Position numbers and translations under genes: made by a program. Below, in pieces: positions 17,920-26,237 of a stretch of DNA of 64,000 bases. Every line of letters begins with the position of its first letter. The stretch's first letter is position 1. Below the pieces are notes generated by a model. It searched no databases. It was not told the origin of the DNA and saw nothing but the letters and a program-made list of their open reading frames with translations. Source of the DNA: Zunongwangia mangrovi (GTDB lineage: Bacteria > Bacteroidota > Bacteroidia > Flavobacteriales > Flavobacteriaceae); contig NZ_FOKV01000007.1 in the NCBI RefSeq assembly GCF_900112105.1, positions 143,493 to 207,492 on the forward strand, given 5' to 3'.

Positions 17920-18342
17920 TTATTTATTTTTAGTTCTATTTGCCTCAAAAAGAGCCCTAACTTCAGGTTTCTGAATTTCAATGATCGCAAATATACCAAG
18001 CACGATCCCTAACACTCCGGTTAAGCAATTTATTATCGATATTACGATGATAAAAGTAGCGTTTCTACGTTCACCAATATATTTAGCAGCTAAAAACGTA
18101 AGTACAGCCATAATAATGGCAAAGAGTATAAATATACTTCCAAAAATTACCAATATAATGCTTATGATATTAAATGGCGTATAGCCGGGAAAATCAGTCA
18201 TTGTTGGAGCTGGAATTATAAAACCCATTACCACATACACTAATCCAAATAAACTAATAAGTAAATTTAGAACACCTTTAATAATGAATAATATTCTATA
18301 GGTATCTAAATTTCTTCCTGGCGCGACTTTTGCTGTTTCCAT
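17920..18342 (-). CDS. Four-TM membrane protein, unknown function
   Basis: A 140-residue hydrophobic protein with about four transmembrane segments (near residues 14-42, 55-88 and 96-125, some closely paired). The short charged N-terminus and the C-terminal tail with KPEVRALFEANR are probably cytoplasmic. I recognise no catalytic motif. It is the first gene of a two-gene minus-strand unit; the Coa1-like gene begins directly at its stop. A -7-like element at 18406 probably drives it. Confidence 0.75.
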   Translation of the reverse strand: METAKVAPGRNLDTYRILFIIKGVLNLLISLFGLVYVVMGFIIPAPTMTDFPGYTPFNIISIILVIFGSIFILFAIIMAVLTFLAAKYIGERRNATFIIVISIINCLTGVLGIVLGIFAIIEIQKPEVRALFEANRTKNK

Positions 18343-18405
18343 TTTATTGATCGATGCTTAGATTAGCAATTTACTAATAATAGTGAAGCTTTATGCGATC
18401 ACGAG

Positions 18406-18413
18406 CAAATGTA
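18406..18413 (-). promoter_or_regulatory. Probable -7 element for the 18342 operon
   Basis: Minus-strand TACATTTG fits TAnnTTTG exactly and lies 64 bases upstream of the ATG at 18342. I find no clear TTG at the usual -33 distance, so this is a partial match. Confidence 0.35.
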
Positions 18414-18461
18414 TTTTCAGAAATTATGACTATTTTTAAGAATGCTCATAAAAAGTAAAGG

Positions 18462-18821
18462 ATGGAAAATAGTAAGGAAAAACTTTTAGTACAGTTTAAT
18501 AAAGCATTTGCCAATTGTAATAGTCAGTTTATTCTAGAGCAGGTGACCGATAGTTTTCAATGGATCATGATTGGGAAGAAAGAAGTTAAAGGTAAAGAGG
18601 AATTTGCTGAAACACTAAAGGAAATGGAAGGTTACGAAACCAGCGAGCTCGAGATCGTAGATGTGATCACACATGGTAAAAAAGGTTGTGTAAACGGAAA
18701 TATGAAAATGAAGAGTCCTAAGGGTGATCCTATTAGTTTTTCATTTTGTGATGTGTATGAGTTTGAAAATTCAGAAGATTTAAAGATCAGCCGAATGACC
18801 TCTTATGTTGTAGATCGCTAA
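18462..18821 (+). CDS. NTF2/SnoaL-like small protein
   Basis: A 119-residue cytoplasmic protein with the alpha-plus-beta cone pattern of the NTF2/SnoaL superfamily: an N-terminal helix (LLVQFNKAFANCN), then DSFQWIMIGKKEVKGKEEF, then a curved sheet ending in DVYEFENSEDLKISRM. Members are often described as ketosteroid-isomerase-like or stress-related, but many have no known activity. There is no signal peptide. It is divergent from the membrane-protein pair at 18342 and lies 74 bases before the DinB gene. Fold assignment only. Confidence 0.75.
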   Translation: MENSKEKLLVQFNKAFANCNSQFILEQVTDSFQWIMIGKKEVKGKEEFAETLKEMEGYETSELEIVDVITHGKKGCVNGNMKMKSPKGDPISFSFCDVYEFENSEDLKISRMTSYVVDR

Positions 18822-18895
18822 ATTTTTTCTGCGGAAAAAAATAAATATGACAGAATAATAAAAAACTAAAATTTATATAAATAACTACTACTACT

Positions 18896-19537
18896 ATGAA
18901 AAAAGTGATTATACCAATGTGTGCTTTGGTCGCCATGTCTTTTACCACTATTCCGGAAGCTGATGTTTCTAAAGAAGTGATTTCTGAAGTATCCGTTAAG
19001 GAAACCATTAAGGTAGAATTAAAAGAGTATTTTAAAAAGACCAGGGAAACATTAGAAGATCATATCGAAGGACTTTCTGATAAACAGCTAAGTTTTAAAC
19101 CTTCACCAAACGTCTGGTCGGTTAGCCAGTGTTTAGAGCACATCATTAAAACCGAAGAAATGTTGTTTGGAATGACCAAAACTGCGTTAGAAGGTGAGCC
19201 TAATCCAGAGCGAAAAGACGAAGTGAAAATGAGCGACGAAGATATTATCGCGGGTATTACCGATAGATCGAGTAAAGCACAGGCAAGCGAATCTTTAATG
19301 CCTAACGGAACCTATGATTCTCCTGAAGCCGCTTTAGAAGCTTTTGATGAGCAACGTGAGGAAATAATGGACTTTATTGATGACACCTCTGAAGAGGATT
19401 TACGCAACTATATCTCAGATTCTCCATTTGGTGCAGTCGATGCTCACCAATCACTATTGTTTATCGCCGGTCATACCGCAAGACATACTTTACAGATCGA
19501 AGAGGTAATGAAAGACGCAAATTTCCCGGAAAAATAG
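18896..19537 (+). CDS. Secreted DinB-family protein
   Basis: A 213-residue protein with a signal-like N-terminus (MKKVIIPMCALVAMSF) and a DinB/DfsB-type four-helix bundle at about 50-205. Putative metal ligands are His79 in CLEHII and the two His residues of GHTARHTLQ near residue 190. Members include thiol-dependent metalloenzymes such as bacillithiol transferases, but this one looks exported, which is unusual for that role. The ATG is preceded by four ACT repeats. A strong terminator at 19576 follows. The true activity is unknown. Confidence 0.82.
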   Translation: MKKVIIPMCALVAMSFTTIPEADVSKEVISEVSVKETIKVELKEYFKKTRETLEDHIEGLSDKQLSFKPSPNVWSVSQCLEHIIKTEEMLFGMTKTALEGEPNPERKDEVKMSDEDIIAGITDRSSKAQASESLMPNGTYDSPEAALEAFDEQREEIMDFIDDTSEEDLRNYISDSPFGAVDAHQSLLFIAGHTARHTLQIEEVMKDANFPEK

Positions 19538-19575
19538 AAAACTGATTTTCGATAAAATTCAATTAGATTTTTTAC

Positions 19576-19605
19576 AAAAGCCATCCAACTTTGGGTGGCT
19601 TTTTT
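19576..19605. terminator. Terminator between DinB and GNAT genes
   Basis: AAAGCCATCC pairs with GGGTGGCTTT (one wobble) and is followed by a T run. It sits between convergent genes, and the minus-strand GNAT stop codon lies in its T-tract, so it probably serves both. Confidence 0.8.
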
Positions 19606-20134
19606 AAATGTGAAATTCTTCAGGATACACCACGATCCCACAAATATGCTTTGCCGCATCAGGAACTAATTCCTTCAGCATAAAATTCTTTTTCGGAACT
19701 TCAAAAGGAGCCTGAATATCAAAATTAATTGCAGGCTCATATTCAAATCTTGGGTAATACTCTTCATGCCCTAAAACAACGACAAGTTCGTAACCCATTT
19801 CTTTAGCTTTTTGATGTACACGATTTAAAAGCTGAGAGCCAATGCCATTTGATTGAAATTCGGGCAAAACCGCAACCGGAGCTAAAGCCAGCGCCGGGAA
19901 TTTATTTTTATCGTTTTGAATGGTGATTTCACTAAGCAGCACATAACCTACGAGCTTTTGATCAACTTCAGCAACCATAGAAAGTTCAGGAATAAAAGCA
20001 TAGGATTTTCGAAGTCGATCCACAAGAAACTGCTCCTGGTGATCACTATTTGATTCATTTAAAAACGCTGCCTTAATAAGATTAAAGACATCTTCGTGAT
20101 CCTCGGGTTTTTCCTGCCTAATGTGTACTTCCAT
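19604..20134 (-). CDS. GNAT family N-acetyltransferase
   Basis: A 176-residue acetyltransferase of the GNAT fold, closest in feel to YhbS-like proteins. Residues about 1-145 carry the fold. The acetyl-CoA loop is in VLPEFQSNGIGSQLL (about 88-102), which fits the Q/R-x-x-G-x-G/A consensus. HEEYYPRFEYEP is the conserved segment after it in this subgroup. The substrate is unknown. It is transcribed alone; the next minus-strand gene (broken nitrilase) ends 48 bases upstream of its start. Confidence 0.85.
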   Translation of the reverse strand: MEVHIRQEKPEDHEDVFNLIKAAFLNESNSDHQEQFLVDRLRKSYAFIPELSMVAEVDQKLVGYVLLSEITIQNDKNKFPALALAPVAVLPEFQSNGIGSQLLNRVHQKAKEMGYELVVVLGHEEYYPRFEYEPAINFDIQAPFEVPKKNFMLKELVPDAAKHICGIVVYPEEFHI

Positions 20135-20182
20135 CTGTTATAAAAATAAAAGCAATGTAAGTAAATTTAATCCATCTTACCA

Positions 20183-20881
20183 CTATTCGAGATTAATTAT
20201 CAAAAGAGATTCTTCGGTATTTAATTGCGCAATCTTTTTTGCGGAAGAATTAAATGCAAAACTATTTCCGCAGCAATTCATACCGTCTGCCAAGCCTGTA
20301 TTGTTAACAAGCAGCACCGGAATTTTATAGTTTTTTGAAATATACTGAAGTCGATTTTCGGCAATTTTCATCCCTTTTTTATGCTTTGCTACACTAGCGA
20401 TAAAAAGATCTGGTTTTTCTGAATTAAGGTCTTCTAAATGCTCATCTACAGAAATTTCATAGCAAACAGCCAGTTTGATTGTTTTTTGCTGAAATTGGAT
20501 AATTGAAGCATTCTTTTTTGGCTGAAAAAACGGAACTTCATCTTCATGCAAATACCGTTTGCAGTAATATTGAATTTCTTTTTCTGGTTGAAAGATCGCC
20601 ATCGCGATATGTAGGTCATGATCCATTTTTAAAGGTAATCCTAGCAGGATCATCAACTTATATTATTTGCTGTATTCTTTAAAAATATCAAACCTTGCAT
20701 CATTTTTTTCAAATGCGAGTTCTTTCGCTAGCCTAGGTTCATAATTGGTTAAAGAAAGCTCAGGAAAAACGACAATATTAGCTTTAGCTTTGGCCGCTTT
20801 TGTAATAAAATTGAGGTGTTTTTGAATGTTTACTTCAACTTTTCCCGATTCAGATTTTAGTTGTGCTAAAGCGATTTTCAT
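20183..20881 (-). pseudogene. Nitrilase-superfamily amidohydrolase broken by a stop codon
   Basis: Carbon-nitrogen hydrolase of about 232 codons. The catalytic triad is all present: Glu in VVFPELSL, Lys in YCKRYL and Cys in LAVCYEIS. It is interrupted by an in-frame TAA at 20663-20665 (after EYSK); reading continues in the same frame as YKLMILLGLPL. The expected uninterrupted text is EYSK-x-YKL. A single AAA-to-TAA change would explain it. Glu lies in the first fragment (20663-20881), Lys and Cys in the second (20183-20656), so neither part alone should work. The start overlaps the DUF418 stop by four bases (ATGA). A sequencing error cannot be excluded. Confidence 0.85.
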
Positions 20882-22092
20882 TGTGATTTTTCTTTTTTGA
20901 TGCTGAATAGTTTTCCGTAGCTAAGACAGCGCCAGCACCATTCCAACGGACCAAATTTAAAATGCTGAAGCCAAATTTTGCTTAAGATCAACTGAAATAT
21001 AAAGACACTAATGACTGTAAAAAAACATTGTACAAGATTCAGTTTTTGATACATCGAAAATCCAATTCCGTTAAAAATGATCACGCCAATAAAACTTTGA
21101 AGGATGTAATTGCTAAGTGCCATTTTTCCCACCGATGCCAATGGTTTTAAAGCTTTGATTAGTTTCCCCGTAAACCATAACCAGGCAATAAACCACATAT
21201 AAAATAAGCCAAAGAGTGTATCGCAGATTATCATTAATTTTAGCCAAATAGGACCCAAAAAATCGTCCCGATAAATATCGAAATTCGGTAATATAAAGAG
21301 AAAAATTATTCGGTATACATTGGTAATGATCGCTAACCAGATAAATGTATTTTTATTCTTTAGAATAAATTCTCTTAGTTTTAAAATTTTTCCAGATCGT
21401 ACGAAAGATGTCCCCAAAAGCATCATAGAGAATGCCATTGGTGCTAAAAAAACAAATAAAACCTGCACATTAGAGAAATATTCCAGGATTCTAAATTTTA
21501 AAGCTTCAGTATAACTTCCATTTCTTAAAACTTTAGTTACAGTATCATAATTATAGGTTTTCAAAATATTTTCAGGAGAGAAACCTATCCAGGAAAAGAT
21601 ATATTCAGCAACAATATCATAAAAAGGAAATAACAAAAAATAACAAGCTAAAAGTAATAAACACCTACTGTAAAGCTTGTATAAAATGCTTATTAAAACA
21701 CCCAAAATTGCATAAAGATGTATCACATCGCCACCCCAAATTAATGTAATATGAAGTATGCCAATAATGAACAAAATAAGCATACGTTTAAGGATAAAAG
21801 AACGGCTTTTTTTCTTTAATTTTAGTTTTTCCAGCTGCATGGCAATTCCTAACCCGAACAAAAAGGAAAAAATGGGAAAGAATTTGTTGTAAAAAAACAG
21901 CTGCGAAAGTCGTATAATTATAGAATCAAGAGGACCTATCATTTCCTCGTAATACAAATCCTGGTTGATAAAAACCGAATTCATGATCTCGATATTCACC
22001 ATAAAGATCCCAAATACCGCAAAACCTCTCCAAATATCAAGAATTTCGATTCTGTTTGTTGTTTTAACGGGACTTAGGTTTGGTGATTTCAT
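20878..22092 (-). CDS. DUF418 family membrane protein (YeiB-like)
   Basis: Integral membrane protein of about 404 residues. Starting at the ATG at 22092 places it directly after the metallophosphoesterase stop; an upstream ATG at 22137 would overlap that gene by 44 bases. The N-terminus IEILDIWRGFAVFGIFMVNI is the usual start of the family. About ten transmembrane segments follow, and the end FGPLEWCWRCLSYG is the DUF418 signature. The family is related to membrane acyltransferases, but its function is unknown. It forms a short operon with the metallophosphoesterase upstream and the broken nitrilase downstream. Confidence 0.88.
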   Translation of the reverse strand: MKSPNLSPVKTTNRIEILDIWRGFAVFGIFMVNIEIMNSVFINQDLYYEEMIGPLDSIIIRLSQLFFYNKFFPIFSFLFGLGIAMQLEKLKLKKKSRSFILKRMLILFIIGILHITLIWGGDVIHLYAILGVLISILYKLYSRCLLLLACYFLLFPFYDIVAEYIFSWIGFSPENILKTYNYDTVTKVLRNGSYTEALKFRILEYFSNVQVLFVFLAPMAFSMMLLGTSFVRSGKILKLREFILKNKNTFIWLAIITNVYRIIFLFILPNFDIYRDDFLGPIWLKLMIICDTLFGLFYMWFIAWLWFTGKLIKALKPLASVGKMALSNYILQSFIGVIIFNGIGFSMYQKLNLVQCFFTVISVFIFQLILSKIWLQHFKFGPLEWCWRCLSYGKLFSIKKEKSQ

Positions 22093-22093
22093 G

Positions 22094-22933
22094 TTAAACC
22101 GATTCCAGTTCGAAAATGGTAATTTCTGGGCGCACATTAAAACGCATTTGTCGCAAACAACCTAAAGCGCGATTTATGTAAAGCATTCTACCATCGTAAA
22201 GATCGATAATCCCAGCATCGTAACGCTTATTTTCTACCGGTAAAATAGGAGCTCTTAAAAATGGTGGTTTACATTGCCCGCCATGGGTGTGGCCACTTAA
22301 GATCCAGCCTTTATAATCATTCCATACATTAAGATCACAAACATCTGGATTATGGCATAGGGCGATATTCGCTATTTTTGGATCATAATTTTTTGTGGCT
22401 TCTTCTGGATTAAAATTAATTCCCCAATAATCATCGATGCCTAAAAAGTTTAAACCTTCGATTTGCTGAGATTGATTCCGAAGAATTTTGATGTCTCGTG
22501 ATGCTAACTGATCTATGATATTTTGCGCTACATGTTCTTCTTTGTACCCAATACCGTAATCGTGATTTCCTAAAATCCCTACACTGCCTAATTTTCCGGT
22601 AGGGAAGTGCGGAATAACTTCAGCCAGTTGTTCCAGATTCTTTGGTTCATGATAAGTTACAAAATCACCGGTGTAGACTACAAAATCTGGATCAAATGCC
22701 TGCGCTTCTAAAAATGAATCGATAATGTACTGGTAGTCGAAAAAGTCACCTATATGCACATCACTTATTTGCATCAAGGTTTTGCCATTTAGATGTTTAG
22801 GTAAATTTTTTACGGACATTTTATGTTTTACAAATTCTAACCAAAAAGGCTCTACCTGCCAGGCGTAGATTCCGGGAATGGCAGAAATTCCGCCCAGCAC
22901 CGCTAATCCTTTTAAAAACTTTTTTCGGTTCAT
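22094..22933 (-). CDS. Membrane-anchored metallophosphoesterase (YkuE-like)
   Basis: A 279-residue calcineurin-like phosphoesterase. An N-terminal hydrophobic segment (KFLKGLAVLGGISAIPG) resembles a Tat signal but has only NRKKFL, not a twin arginine, so it may just anchor the enzyme. The metal-binding motifs are all present: DVH in QISDVHIGD (about 58), GDFV in YTGDFVTYH (about 87), GNHDYG (about 122) and GHTHGGQ (about 215). YkuE-type relatives act on phospholipid- or UDP-linked substrates at the membrane surface. First gene of the operon with DUF418 and the nitrilase remnant. Confidence 0.87.
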   Translation of the reverse strand: MNRKKFLKGLAVLGGISAIPGIYAWQVEPFWLEFVKHKMSVKNLPKHLNGKTLMQISDVHIGDFFDYQYIIDSFLEAQAFDPDFVVYTGDFVTYHEPKNLEQLAEVIPHFPTGKLGSVGILGNHDYGIGYKEEHVAQNIIDQLASRDIKILRNQSQQIEGLNFLGIDDYWGINFNPEEATKNYDPKIANIALCHNPDVCDLNVWNDYKGWILSGHTHGGQCKPPFLRAPILPVENKRYDAGIIDLYDGRMLYINRALGCLRQMRFNVRPEITIFELESV

Positions 22934-23082
22934 GTAAATTATTTTAAGCTCATAATGGCAATTTTTATAATTAAAATGAATGCTTTTTTACGCAACCTTT
23001 TAGAACAAATAACATCTAAAGAATAAACGATTTCAGAAGAGGATGAGTCATTCAATTTCTATTATTCAGTAAATATAAACAA

Positions 23083-23589
23083 ATGAAAAAACTATACATT
23101 TTATTTTTATTACTTAGCTTTTTATCCTGTAGTAATGATGATGATAACGGCAACGAAGATTGCGATCCAGAAATGAATGTTGGTTTTTTCCTAGAAAATA
23201 GCTCCATCGCTGTTTCAGAATCAGATCCTGTGCAGTACGCTATAGAGGATGGGGAAGATCTTGTATTTATTTATTCATTCATTGGTGCGCAGTGTGATCA
23301 TATTGCAGACGATGAATATGGAGAAAATGTGATTTTTCAAATTGATCCTGAAATCGACGAGTTTAGTTATGAAGATGAAGAACTTTCAGAAATAAAAGCG
23401 CATTTCAAGCCGGTTAGTGCATGGATTTCTCGTGTTGCTATCCCGATTGAGAACGGAGTGATATCTGGAGAACGTTTAAATTCGACTCTTTATCATGTGA
23501 ATATAGATGTGAATGTAGAACTTGGAAATGATGAAATTCGGGAGATTGCTTATGAAGCCGATTTCCAGGTGCAAACCTTAGAACAATAA
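23083..23589 (+). CDS. Hypothetical acidic lipoprotein
   Basis: A 168-residue lipoprotein. The signal peptide MKKLYILFLLLSFLSC ends with a lipobox, followed by an Asp/Asn-rich tether (SNDDDNGNEDCD). The rest is acidic and probably all beta. I recognise no family. It stands alone between the divergent metallophosphoesterase and the GH3 gene. Confidence 0.7.
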   Translation: MKKLYILFLLLSFLSCSNDDDNGNEDCDPEMNVGFFLENSSIAVSESDPVQYAIEDGEDLVFIYSFIGAQCDHIADDEYGENVIFQIDPEIDEFSYEDEELSEIKAHFKPVSAWISRVAIPIENGVISGERLNSTLYHVNIDVNVELGNDEIREIAYEADFQVQTLEQ

Positions 23590-23736
23590 AAAAATTCTTA
23601 TTTCATTTCTACAAATAGCTTGTCATTAATTTTATCTTAATCTAGGTTTCGCTTAGTTGCGATATTATCGAAATTTAGCGCTAATTTTTATTAAATATTA
23701 AAAATTAGTTGCATAATTCATTTTTTAGATTTATCA

Positions 23737-23764
23737 TTGCTTCATACTTAAACATTTAGCTTTC
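23737..23764 (+). promoter_or_regulatory. Possible promoter of the GH3 gene
   Basis: TTG at 23737-23739 is followed after 17 bases by TAGCTTTC (23757-23764), seven of eight matches to the TAnnTTTG element, 25 bases upstream of the ATG at 23790. The spacing is slightly short. Confidence 0.3.
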
Positions 23765-23789
23765 GTTTTTTTGAAAGGCAAAATGTAAG

Positions 23790-26117
23790 ATGAAGAATGG
23801 TATGAAAAAGTATATTCCTAATTTTCTAAAACTTTCGGTTTGCCTGCTTGGCCTGCAATCTTCCGCGCAAACAAATATGGATTATATTGCTAATGAAAAC
23901 GGACCAATACTTGGTTACAGTAAAGAATCTGGAGTTAAGATTTTAAAAGTTGATGGTCATTTTTTTAAAGATCTTAATCAAAACGGAAAACTAGATCCTT
24001 ATGAAGATTGGAGACTTCCGGTAGAAGAGCGCGCAAAAGATCTGGCTTCTAAAATGTCTGTAGAGCAAATTGCAGGTTTAATGTTGTATAGTCAGCATCA
24101 ATCTATTCCTGCTAGAGAAGTTGGTTTTGGCGCCGGGACTTACAATGAGAAACCTTTTTCTGAAAGTGGAGCAGAGGCTTCAGCAATTTCAGATCAGCAA
24201 AAGAAATTTTTAAAAGAAGACGATCTTCGTCACGTACTATTAACCGCGGTACAATCTCCTGAAGTTGCCGCAAAATGGAATAACAACGTCCAGGCTTATG
24301 TAGAAGGTTTAGGTTTGGGAATTCCTGCAAATAATAGTTCAGATCCTAGAAATACCGCTACGGTAACTTCAGAATTTAATGCCGGGGCAGGAGGGACGAT
24401 TTCTCTATGGCCAGATGGTTTGGCAATGGGCGCAACCTTCGATCCAGCATTGGTAAAGCAATTTGGAGAAATGGCCGCTAAAGAATATCGCGCTTTGGGA
24501 ATTACTACAGCACTTTCACCGCAAATAGATTTAGGAACCGAACCTCGATGGTACCGCATCGCTTATGTTTTTAGTGAATCTCCAGAATTGGTAAAAGCGA
24601 TGGGTAAAGCCTATGTTGAAGGTTTCCAAACCTCTGGTAAAGAAGCCGAGATCAATGATGGATGGGGTTACGAAAGTGTAAATGCAATGGTAAAACACTG
24701 GCCTGGTGGTGGTCCTGAAGAAGGAGGAAGAGATGGACACTGGGCGATGGGGAAATTTGCAGTTTACCCGGGTGATAATTTTAAAGATCACATCAAACCA
24801 TTTACAGAAGGTGCTTTTAAATTAGATGGCGGAACCAAAAAAGCAGCGGCGGTAATGCCTTATTACACGATTAGTTTTGATCGTGATGATATTTACAATG
24901 AAAATGTTGGTAATGGTTTTAGTAAATATATAATTACTGAACTGCTTCGCGATAAATATGGTTATGATGGTGTGGTGTGCACCGATTGGCTAATCACTGC
25001 CGATGAAGGGGAAACACCGGGAACTTTTGCCGGAAAACCCTGGGGAACTGAAGCTATGAGTGTTGCTGAAAGACATTATAAAGTGCTAATGGCTGGTGTA
25101 GATCAGTTTGGTGGGAATAATGAAAAAGCACCAGTTTTAGAAGCTTACCAAATGGGTGTAGAAGAATTTGGTGAGGATTTTATGCGTGCGCGTTTTGAGC
25201 GTTCTGCAGTAAGATTGCTTAAAAACATCTTTAGAACAGGATTATTCGAAAATCCTTATTTAGATACTGAAAAAACCAAAGAAATAGTTGGTAATGCTGA
25301 ATTTATGAAAGTGGGTTATGAAGCACAGGTAAAATCTGTGGTGATGCTTAAAAATAAAGAAGCAGCTTTACCAATCAAGGAAAAGAAAACTGTTTATATC
25401 CCGAAGATCTATACACCGGTTTCAACCGACTGGTGGGGAATTCCTACTCCGGCGAAATTCGAATATCCGGTAGATCTGGAATTGATCAAGAAATATTACA
25501 AGGTAACTGATAATGCTGCTGAAGCAGATTTTGCGATGGTTTTTGTTAGAAATCCGCAGTCTAAAGAAGCAGGTTACAGTGAAACAGATCGTAAAAATGG
25601 CGGAAATGGTTATGTGCCAATTTCTCTTCAATATGAAACTTATACTGCTACAACGGCTAGAGAACATAGTATAGCGGCCGGAGATCCTGTGATCGATCCT
25701 GAAATTAAAGATCGCTCCTATAAAGGGAAATCTTCAACGGCTTCGAATATTATGGATTTAAGAACCATTGAAGATACTAAAATGTTGATGGGAGATAAAC
25801 CAGTGATCGTTTCCGTAACGGCAGATAAACCAATGATTTTTGCTGAATTTGAAAATCTAGTTGATGGGATTGTACTCAACTTCGGAGTTTCAACGCAGGC
25901 GGTTATGGATATTGTTTCAGGAAATGCAGAGCCTTCAGGGTTATTGCCATTGCAAATGCCGGCAAATATGGAAACAGTTGAAGCACAACAGGAAGATGTG
26001 CCTTTCGATATGATCCCTTATCAGGATTCAGAAGGAAATACGTATGATTTCGGTTTCGGTTTAGATTGGAACGGAGTGATAAAGGATAAAAGAACAGAGC
26101 GATTCAAAAAAGAATAA
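23790..26117 (+). CDS. GH3 exo-beta-glucosidase with EF-hand-like loop
   Basis: Secreted family 3 enzyme of 775 residues from the first Met (a Met at 23802 is an alternative start). The signal peptide ends near SSAQ. An EF-hand-like calcium loop, DLNQNGKLDPYE (Asp61-Glu72), lies just before the barrel. The nucleophile Asp399 is in VCTDWLITADEG. The sandwich domain and the short C-terminal end (EGNTYDFGFGLDW) follow. There is no fibronectin-III-like C-terminal domain of the size seen in the two other GH3s here. The layout matches the exo-1,3/1,4-beta-glucosidase type. It is transcribed alone with its own terminator, separate from the operon at 1-16 kb. Confidence 0.88.
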   Translation: MKNGMKKYIPNFLKLSVCLLGLQSSAQTNMDYIANENGPILGYSKESGVKILKVDGHFFKDLNQNGKLDPYEDWRLPVEERAKDLASKMSVEQIAGLMLYSQHQSIPAREVGFGAGTYNEKPFSESGAEASAISDQQKKFLKEDDLRHVLLTAVQSPEVAAKWNNNVQAYVEGLGLGIPANNSSDPRNTATVTSEFNAGAGGTISLWPDGLAMGATFDPALVKQFGEMAAKEYRALGITTALSPQIDLGTEPRWYRIAYVFSESPELVKAMGKAYVEGFQTSGKEAEINDGWGYESVNAMVKHWPGGGPEEGGRDGHWAMGKFAVYPGDNFKDHIKPFTEGAFKLDGGTKKAAAVMPYYTISFDRDDIYNENVGNGFSKYIITELLRDKYGYDGVVCTDWLITADEGETPGTFAGKPWGTEAMSVAERHYKVLMAGVDQFGGNNEKAPVLEAYQMGVEEFGEDFMRARFERSAVRLLKNIFRTGLFENPYLDTEKTKEIVGNAEFMKVGYEAQVKSVVMLKNKEAALPIKEKKTVYIPKIYTPVSTDWWGIPTPAKFEYPVDLELIKKYYKVTDNAAEADFAMVFVRNPQSKEAGYSETDRKNGGNGYVPISLQYETYTATTAREHSIAAGDPVIDPEIKDRSYKGKSSTASNIMDLRTIEDTKMLMGDKPVIVSVTADKPMIFAEFENLVDGIVLNFGVSTQAVMDIVSGNAEPSGLLPLQMPANMETVEAQQEDVPFDMIPYQDSEGNTYDFGFGLDWNGVIKDKRTERFKKE

Positions 26118-26171
26118 CCTGAAAAATATAAAGATTTAAGCTATCCCAAAATAACTTAGAGAACGAAAGAG

Positions 26172-26200
26172 CCCTGAAATTCAATTTTCAGGGTTTTTTT
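26172..26200 (+). terminator. Terminator of the GH3 gene
   Basis: CCCTGAAA (26172-26179) pairs with TTTCAGGG (26186-26193), followed by seven T. A remnant of the dispersed repeat begins directly after the T-tract. Confidence 0.85.
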
Positions 26201-26201
26201 A

Positions 26202-26236
26202 TTGGCACCGCCAAAGGCTATAATATTCCGAAGTCC
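26202..26236. repeat. Truncated copy of the TTTA-flanked repeat
   Basis: Matches the left end of the repeats at 28905 and 53881 (TTGGCACCGCCAAAGG then TATAATATTCC) for about 30 bases and then stops. TTTA precedes it at 26198-26201. The right two thirds, including both GGCTTGCC palindromes, are missing. Confidence 0.7.
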
Positions 26237-26237
26237 T

